Made by a program: the position numbers and the translations under genes | Origin: Candidatus Cloacimonadota bacterium | GTDB taxonomy: Bacteria > Cloacimonadota > Cloacimonadia > Cloacimonadales > TCS61 | Direction: 5' to 3' | Length of the DNA: 10,912 nucleotides | NCBI GenBank assembly: GCA_030628755.1 | Contig: DAOVQH010000049.1 | Coordinates: forward strand, 1-10,912 | Shown: in pieces, positions 6,475 to 10,912 of the stretch | Position numbering within the stretch: position 1 is the stretch's first letter | Layout: the number at the start of each line of letters is the position of its first letter | Notes under the pieces: generated by a model | What the model saw: the letters and a program-made list of their open reading frames with translations, nothing else | Told to the model about the DNA's origin: nothing | The model's database searches: none

Positions 6475-7063
6475 GACATATTCCTTTATTACCTTTCTGA
6501 TACGTTTTTATATGAAAGTTTTTTGGGGATTGAAAATAATCAATAAAGAAAGATTAAATTCTGTTCAAAACTGTATTATAGCCCCAAACCACATTGCTGC
6601 TGTTGACCCTTTCTTTATTGGATCAATAATGCCGGTTGAAATTTATTATCTGGCAAAAATTGAACTTTTCAAAAATAAGATATTTGGTAATATCCTGAGA
6701 TTCCTTAATGCTATTCCAGTCAAAAGAGGTATGATAGATAAAGGCGCTATTAGACATGTTATCCATGTTCTTAGCAAGGGTCATTCAATACTTATTTTTC
6801 CGGAAGGAACCAGGAAATCCGCCACTGTAAAATCCGGTGTTGGAAAATTTGCCATGCAATTGAAGAAAGATATTCTACCAATTTTTATTAAAAATTCACC
6901 ATATTTTTGGAAGTGCTTTCTCAGAAAAGGAAAACTGAAAATAGTTATTGGAAAAAAGATCAAAGCAGAAAGCTTTTCAGATCTGGAAGAAACAAGAGAG
7001 AATTATCATAAATTAGCATCAGATGTTTTAAATAAAATATTCAGGCTGGAAAATGAGTGTTAA
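6467..7063 (+). CDS. plsC: 1-acyl-sn-glycerol-3-phosphate acyltransferase family protein
   Basis: PlsC-family enzymes acylate lysophosphatidic acid to phosphatidic acid at the inner membrane. The 198-residue protein has the four-block layout: N41-H42-I-A-A-V-D47 (H-x4-D catalytic pair), a hydrophobic block followed by A-I-P-V-K-R-G, F111-P-E-G-T-R116 (glycerol-3-phosphate binding), and a later I-L-P-I-F-I-K stretch. An N-terminal hydrophobic part (residues 5-25) can anchor it. I chose ATG 6467 because AGAGGGG (6458-6463 region) lies directly upstream and the start overlaps the end of cmk by 8 bases. A longer frame exists from TTG 6419 but lies inside cmk without a ribosome site. The end overlaps ispH by 11 bases. 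The exact acyl acceptor cannot be read from sequence. Confidence 0.9.
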   Translation: MRKTYSFITFLIRFYMKVFWGLKIINKERLNSVQNCIIAPNHIAAVDPFFIGSIMPVEIYYLAKIELFKNKIFGNILRFLNAIPVKRGMIDKGAIRHVIHVLSKGHSILIFPEGTRKSATVKSGVGKFAMQLKKDILPIFIKNSPYFWKCFLRKGKLKIVIGKKIKAESFSDLEETRENYHKLASDVLNKIFRLENEC

Positions 7064-7928
7064 AATAGCAAAAAATTCCGGGTTTTGTTTTGGTGTAAAA
7101 AGAGCAATCAAGATCGCTTTAGAATCCGCAGAAGAAAACCACGAGATTGTAACCATGGGACCGTTAATCCATAACCCGCAAATGGTAGAAAAATTAAAAG
7201 AAAAAAGAATTATTAGTGTTGATAATATTTCCGGAATTAAAGGAAGACCTACCATAATACGTTCTCATGGAGTTGGAAAGAAAATCCTTGAACAACTGGA
7301 GAAAGATGGAATAGAGGTAATAAATGCAACCTGTCCTTATGTTTCTAAAACTCAAGAATATGCAAAAAAACTTAGTGAGGAAAACTATCAAGTAATTATT
7401 ATGGGTGATAAAGATCATCCTGAAGTTAAAGCTCTTTGTTCGTATGTTGAGGGTGAATTTACTATTGTAGCTAATGCAAAAGAATTACCTGATAAAACAT
7501 TTCAAAAAGTTGGGATTATTTCTCAAACTACAAGAAAATTTGAGGATTTTCAGGAATTAGTACGAGCTATCGTTCCTAAATGCCATGAATTGCGTGTTAT
7601 TAATACTATCTGCAATGCAACAAGTATTCGTCAGAATTCCACATTGAAATTGGCTAAGGAAAGCGATTTAATGATTGTTATTGGTGGGAAGAATAGCTCT
7701 AATACAAAAATGCTTGCCAAAATTAGTGAAAATTTTGTAGAGACATACCATATTGAAACAGAATACGAGATTGATAAGATGTGTTTTAAGGATAAAAAAA
7801 ATATCGGTATAACAGCAGGCGCTTCCACACCAGATTGGATTATAGTGGAAGTGTATAATAAAATTATAGAATGTATGGGGAGTATCAACAATAAAATTAG
7901 TAAGGTAGAGGATATCCCCAGTTTTTAG
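7053..7928 (+). CDS. ispH: 4-hydroxy-3-methylbut-2-enyl diphosphate reductase
   Basis: IspH (LytB) is the last enzyme of the MEP isoprenoid pathway and turns HMBPP into IPP and DMAPP in the cytosol, using an iron-sulfur cluster. The protein has 291 residues, the usual short bacterial form. The three cluster cysteines are present: C12 (S-G-F-C-F-G-V), C94 (A-T-C-P-Y-V) and C187 (T-I-C-N-A-T). The diphosphate-binding histidines H40, H72 and H122 and the proton donor E124 (D-H-P-E-V) are all there, as are S-Q-T-T (157-160) and the late G-A-S-T-P-D motif. It should be active. It overlaps plsC by 11 bases, and its TAG stop (7926-7928) overlaps the ribosome site of rpsA. In some Clostridia and relatives this gene is fused to rpsA; here it is not. 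Confidence 0.97.
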   Translation: MSVKIAKNSGFCFGVKRAIKIALESAEENHEIVTMGPLIHNPQMVEKLKEKRIISVDNISGIKGRPTIIRSHGVGKKILEQLEKDGIEVINATCPYVSKTQEYAKKLSEENYQVIIMGDKDHPEVKALCSYVEGEFTIVANAKELPDKTFQKVGIISQTTRKFEDFQELVRAIVPKCHELRVINTICNATSIRQNSTLKLAKESDLMIVIGGKNSSNTKMLAKISENFVETYHIETEYEIDKMCFKDKKNIGITAGASTPDWIIVEVYNKIIECMGSINNKISKVEDIPSF

Positions 7929-7934
7929 GAGGAG
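7927..7934 (+). promoter_or_regulatory. rpsA ribosome-binding site overlapping the ispH stop codon
   Basis: AGGAGGAG is the strongest Shine-Dalgarno sequence in the window, 2 bases before ATG 7937 and overlapping the ispH stop TAG (7926-7928). It fixes the rpsA start and suggests that ribosomes finishing ispH can pass to rpsA. Confidence 0.75.
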
Positions 7935-7936
7935 TA

Positions 7937-10081
7937 ATGATTGTTAACGATCAAAAGGAAATTGAGGATGCAAAGAATCCTGTCGAAAAAAAAGAGGAAA
8001 AAGAAGAAGTTGTAGAAAAAACTTCAGATACAAAAGAAGAAGAAAGATCTAAAGAAATCACTGAAGAAAAATCTGAAGCTAAAGAAGAACCACAAAAACC
8101 CAAACCTGAGAAAAAGAACAATACTGAAGAAGACATGATGTTACTTCTCGACGAGCACTTCAGCAAATTTGCTACTGGAAAAATTGTTGAAGGAGCTGTT
8201 GTAAGTGTAGATGAGCGGTCAATTCTTGTCGATATCGGGTTTAAATCTGAAAGTGCCATACCAATTCGAGAATTCACAAATTCACAACTTCCGGAAATTG
8301 GCACAAAAATTAAAGTATATATTGACTCGGTTGAAGATGGTTCAGGCAGACTGAAACTTTCCAAGAAAAAAGCTGATTTTTATCTGAATGCAGAAAGACT
8401 GGAAGAGATAATGAAGAAAAATGATTCTATTTCCGGTGTTCTCCGTCGTCGTGTAAAAGGTGGTATGATTGTTGATATTAATGGTCTTGAAGCATTTTTA
8501 CCTGGTTCTCAGATATCCACTAAACCTATTCCGAATTTAGATCAGTTTATTGGAAAAGAAAGTGATTTTAAGATTCTTAAGATCGATAAAGAACGTAGGA
8601 ATATCATTGTTTCCAGGAAAAAGGTTCTTATTGAAGAGCAGGAATCACGGCTTAAAGATCTCAAATTAAAGATAGTTCAAGATGCCGAGTTAGATGGTGA
8701 AGTTAGAAATATCACCGATTACGGTGCTTTTATAGATTTGGGTGGAATAGATGGTCTCCTTCATATTACCGATATGAGTTGGGGTCACATCAAACACCCC
8801 TCTGATATGTTGAATATTGGAGATAAAGTTAAAGTTAAAGTACTAAATTATGATGAAAAAAATAATAAAGTTTCTCTGGGTCTCAAACAATTAGTTCCGC
8901 ATCCATGGGAAAATATTAAAGCTAAATATCCTGAGGGTACGATTGTTAGTGGTAAGGTCGTTAATATTACGAACTATGGTGTCTTTGTTGAACTCGAATC
9001 TGGTGTTGAGGGTCTTGTTCATGTCTCGGAAATGAGCTGGACTAAAAGAATTAGGCATCCAAAACAATTACTTAAAGTGGGTGATACAATAAAAGCTATA
9101 GTTCTTGCCACATCAAAGGAAGATAGAAGAATCTCCCTTGGGATCAAACAGATGGAACCCAATCCATGGCTAACTATCGAAGAAAGATATCCTGTTGATT
9201 CGAAGATTAAAGGGGTTGTAAAAAGTATAACTCCTTTCGGTGTTTTTATTGAGATTGAGGAGAATATCGAAGGATTAATCCATATCTCTGATATCTCATG
9301 GACTAAGAGAATTTATCATCCAAAGGAAGTGTTTAAAAAAGGTCAGGAAATTGAAGTTAAAATTCTTTCCATTGATAAGACATTACATAGAATAGCTTTG
9401 GGTGTTAAACAGCTTGAGAAAGATCCTTGGGAGGACCTTGATAAAAAGCTTCCCATTAATATTGAAGTAAAAGCGAAAATTGTGAAACTAATTACTAAAG
9501 GTGTTTTGGTAGATGTTAATGTAGACAATCACACTGTGGAAGGATTTATCCCCCTATCCCACCTGGCAATTCCTGGTCTCAGGAAAGCAGGTATGGCTTT
9601 CGAACTTGGAGAAGAACTTCCTCTTAAAATCATTGAACTCGATCTTGAAAACAGACGACTTATCCTCAGCGTAAAGGCTTATTTTTTTGCAAGAGATGAA
9701 AAGGAACTTAAGGCTTTTATAGGAGTACACGAAAAGAAAATTACTGAAAAGAAAGAAAAAAGAAAAGCTATTAAAGAGACTCTTATTGAAAAAGAAGAGA
9801 AAGAACCTTCAAAAGAAGAGAAAGAACAGAAGGCTGTAGAAAAAAAGGTAAAAAAGACTGAGGAAGAGGAAAAAGCCAAAACGAAAAAAGAAAAAACAGC
9901 TACTGAAAAAGAAAAACCGAAACTGAAAGCAGTAAAAAAAAAGAAGGAAGAAAAACCTGTTGAAAAGAAAAAAGAAGTAAAAACCAAAGGTAAAAAGGAA
10001 GAATCTAAGAAAAGAGCTTCTAAAAAACCAGAAGAAAAAAAAGACAAAAAACAGAAAGAAGCTGAAAAGAAAAATAAATAA
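7937..10081 (+). CDS. rpsA: 30S ribosomal protein S1, six S1 domains with charged tails
   Basis: S1 binds mRNA on the 30S subunit and helps start translation. The protein has 714 residues against 557 in E. coli. Six S1 RNA-binding repeats can be read at about 81-144, 165-228, 250-318, 336-405, 422-491 and 508-580. Repeats 3 to 5 are the most canonical, with D-Y-G-A-F / N-Y-G-V-F / P-F-G-V-F, G-L-x-H-I and S-W-x-x-x-I-x-H-P. Repeats 1, 2 and 6 diverge, as in other S1 proteins. The extra length is two low-complexity ends: residues 1-66, rich in E and K, and about 598-714, very rich in K with many E. Both are probably disordered. The coding strand there is almost all purine (about 9735-10080). 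A strong AGGAGGAG fixes the start. It is the last gene before a hairpin. Confidence 0.96.
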   Translation: MIVNDQKEIEDAKNPVEKKEEKEEVVEKTSDTKEEERSKEITEEKSEAKEEPQKPKPEKKNNTEEDMMLLLDEHFSKFATGKIVEGAVVSVDERSILVDIGFKSESAIPIREFTNSQLPEIGTKIKVYIDSVEDGSGRLKLSKKKADFYLNAERLEEIMKKNDSISGVLRRRVKGGMIVDINGLEAFLPGSQISTKPIPNLDQFIGKESDFKILKIDKERRNIIVSRKKVLIEEQESRLKDLKLKIVQDAELDGEVRNITDYGAFIDLGGIDGLLHITDMSWGHIKHPSDMLNIGDKVKVKVLNYDEKNNKVSLGLKQLVPHPWENIKAKYPEGTIVSGKVVNITNYGVFVELESGVEGLVHVSEMSWTKRIRHPKQLLKVGDTIKAIVLATSKEDRRISLGIKQMEPNPWLTIEERYPVDSKIKGVVKSITPFGVFIEIEENIEGLIHISDISWTKRIYHPKEVFKKGQEIEVKILSIDKTLHRIALGVKQLEKDPWEDLDKKLPINIEVKAKIVKLITKGVLVDVNVDNHTVEGFIPLSHLAIPGLRKAGMAFELGEELPLKIIELDLENRRLILSVKAYFFARDEKELKAFIGVHEKKITEKKEKRKAIKETLIEKEEKEPSKEEKEQKAVEKKVKKTEEEEKAKTKKEKTATEKEKPKLKAVKKKKEEKPVEKKKEVKTKGKKEESKKRASKKPEEKKDKKQKEAEKKNK

Positions 10082-10098
10082 TAAATCACAATAAACTG

Positions 10099-10135
10099 AA
10101 GGCTATCCGGCAGTTAACGGATACCTTTTAGTTTT
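10099..10135 (+). terminator. Probable terminator after rpsA
   Basis: AAGG-C-TATCCG (10099-10109) pairs with CGGATACCTT (10118-10127), a 10 bp stem with one bulged C and an 8-base loop. TTTTAGTTTTC follows. This fits an intrinsic terminator, though the T-run is broken and the bulge weakens it. Some read-through into aroK, 65 bases after rpsA, is likely. Confidence 0.6.
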
Positions 10136-10146
10136 CAAACATAAAG

Positions 10147-10683
10147 ATGAATAATTCCAAATCAACTAAAAAACGGAAAGAGTCCCAAATACCAATTTCA
10201 ATTTCCCGAATCTTCTTTATTGGTTTTATGGGTGTGGGGAAAACGTTCTTAGGTAAACAAATTGCAGAAAAATTTAATTTTCCATTTTATGATATTGACC
10301 GGGAAATTGAAAAGAAGGCTAATCTCGATGTAACCGGAATATTTCAACAGAAAGGTGAAGAACATTTTAGGGAACTGGAATCTGAAGTACTACTGAATTG
10401 GAATAAAGATGGAGTTATAGCCACAGGTGGTGGTATTATAGAATCAGAACGAAATCGAGAATTCTTGAAAAGTAAAAAGAATAAAATTATATGGTTAAAT
10501 CCCTCTTGGGAAATAATAAGATCTCGAATTGTTAATTCCTACAGGCCTATTGTTATAGAACGAACTGAAGATGAACTTTTTGAACTCTGGGATAAAAGAG
10601 TTCACCTTTACAAAGAGTGTGCTGATTTGATTTATGATGGCAGTAGTCTGGAAGAATTAATAAAAAAACTATCTAGGAAATAA
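10147..10683 (+). CDS. aroK: Shikimate kinase
   Basis: Shikimate kinase makes shikimate 3-phosphate with ATP in the chorismate pathway. The 178-residue protein has the full motif set: P-loop G26-F-M-G-V-G-K-T33, shikimate-binding D49-I-D51, R75 (H-F-R-E-L-E), G94-G-G96, and the lid arginine R133 (Y-R-P-I), followed by L-Y-K-E-C-A-D-L. About 18 basic and polar residues precede the usual start of the fold at I-F-F-I-G, making the N-terminus longer than usual. No clear ribosome site precedes ATG 10147 (only AAAG), unlike the other genes here, but I see no ATG, GTG or TTG within the extension. It follows the hairpin after rpsA and may use read-through or its own unseen promoter. It ends before a strong terminator. 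Confidence 0.93.
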   Translation: MNNSKSTKKRKESQIPISISRIFFIGFMGVGKTFLGKQIAEKFNFPFYDIDREIEKKANLDVTGIFQQKGEEHFRELESEVLLNWNKDGVIATGGGIIESERNREFLKSKKNKIIWLNPSWEIIRSRIVNSYRPIVIERTEDELFELWDKRVHLYKECADLIYDGSSLEELIKKLSRK

Positions 10684-10696
10684 TTATTATCTAAAG

Positions 10697-10725
10697 AAAA
10701 ACCCCGAAATTTTCGGGGCTTTTCT
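10697..10725. terminator. Bidirectional intrinsic terminator between aroK and the convergent gene
   Basis: CCCCGAAA (10702-10709) and TTTCGGGG (10711-10718) form a strong G+C-rich stem with a tiny loop. AAAA (10697-10700) can extend it against TTTT (10720-10723) past one mismatch. A T-run follows on the + strand, and the A-run before it gives a T-run on the - strand. It therefore ends aroK from one side and the gene ending at 10742 from the other. Confidence 0.9.
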
Positions 10726-10741
10726 CTCATACTCCTGAATT

Positions 10742-10912
10742 TTATTTCAAAAGCAGCATCTTCTTCACGCTTGTATAATCTCCATTGTTGTCATCTACAT
10801 CAAAGATTGAGAAATAGATACCGCTGGCAACGCATCTATTATTATTATCTTTTCCATTCCAGACTACTTTATGATGTCCTGCAGGTTGATTTTCCCTAAC
10901 AAGTGTTCTAAC
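10742..10912 (-). CDS. C-terminal FlgD/T9SS-like domain of a secreted or surface protein (partial)
   Basis: The - strand frame is open from the right edge to TAA at 10744-10742, giving the last 56 residues of a longer protein. They match the C-terminal beta-sandwich seen in many FCB secreted proteins (FlgD-like Ig fold or T9SS type A sorting domain). The visible signs are V-R-T-L-V, P-A-G-H-H-K-V-V-W-N-G-K-D-N-N-N, A-S-G-I-Y-F, and the end K-K-M-L-L-L-K. Such domains in T9SS-bearing bacteria send proteins through the outer membrane; whether this organism has T9SS cannot be seen here. The main body of the protein, and so its function, lies outside the window. The frame matches the family right to its last residue, so the end is natural. 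Confidence 0.8.
   Translation of the reverse strand, partial: VRTLVRENQPAGHHKVVWNGKDNNNRCVASGIYFSIFDVDDNNGDYTSVKKMLLLK

Noticed and set aside
7951..8364. 137-codon open frame on the - strand
   Set aside because: It is antisense to the E/K-rich start and first S1 repeat of rpsA, with a Ser/Phe-rich low-complexity product and no ribosome site.
8687..9420. Repeated DNA within rpsA
   Set aside because: The similarity between segments comes from the successive S1 protein repeats, not from a DNA-level repeat element.
9679..10089. 136-codon open frame on the - strand, rich in S and F
   Set aside because: It is the complement of the lysine/glutamate-coding purine tract of rpsA. The Phe/Ser-rich product is what such a tract gives by chance.
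1..10912. CRISPR arrays, insertion sequences, tRNA or rRNA genes, phage or defence genes
   Set aside because: I looked for regular spaced repeats, transposase-like frames, terminal inverted repeats and tRNA-like folds and found none. The window is mostly conserved housekeeping genes.

Overview
This AT-rich window holds a compact bacterial housekeeping operon on the + strand, flanked on both sides by - strand genes for envelope or secreted proteins. The mix suggests a Gram-negative-type member of the FCB superphylum. Evidence for that: a lipoprotein endopeptidase, a DUF5683-like protein, a secreted Fn3-like protein and a FlgD/T9SS-like C-terminal domain ending in K-K-M-L-L-L-K. Cloacimonadota or a related candidate phylum is my best guess. 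It is an inference from protein style, not a phylogeny. Shine-Dalgarno sequences are clear in front of most genes.

Layout. (1) 1-1781, - strand: the N-terminal part of an exported Fn3-like protein (runs off the left edge), and upstream of it a complete M23-family lipoprotein endopeptidase. (2) 1782-1969: a divergent intergenic region with clustered short palindromes and hexamer repeats. (3) 1970-10081, + strand: rseP, tgt, an uncharacterised deoxyhypusine-synthase-like gene, a DUF5683-like gene, cmk, plsC, ispH and rpsA. Neighbours overlap or lie within about 30 bases of each other, so this is almost certainly one transcription unit. (4) A hairpin after rpsA, then aroK, then a strong bidirectional terminator. 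(5) 10742-10912, - strand: the C-terminal end of a surface or secreted protein.

The operon joins membrane proteolysis (RseP), tRNA modification (Tgt), nucleotide metabolism (Cmk), phospholipid synthesis (PlsC), isoprenoid precursor synthesis (IspH), translation (S1) and aromatic amino acid synthesis (AroK). The order cmk-plsC-ispH-rpsA is a known conserved neighbourhood; in some Clostridia and relatives ispH and rpsA are fused. Here they are separate, 8 bases apart.

I see no mobile element, CRISPR array, tRNA, rRNA or defence system, and nothing that amounts to a new multi-gene system. No stretch longer than 300 bases lacks a gene. The points most worth a second look are the missing normal start codon of tgt, the uncharacterised deoxyhypusine-synthase-like gene, the charged tails on ribosomal protein S1, and the repeat cluster in front of rseP.
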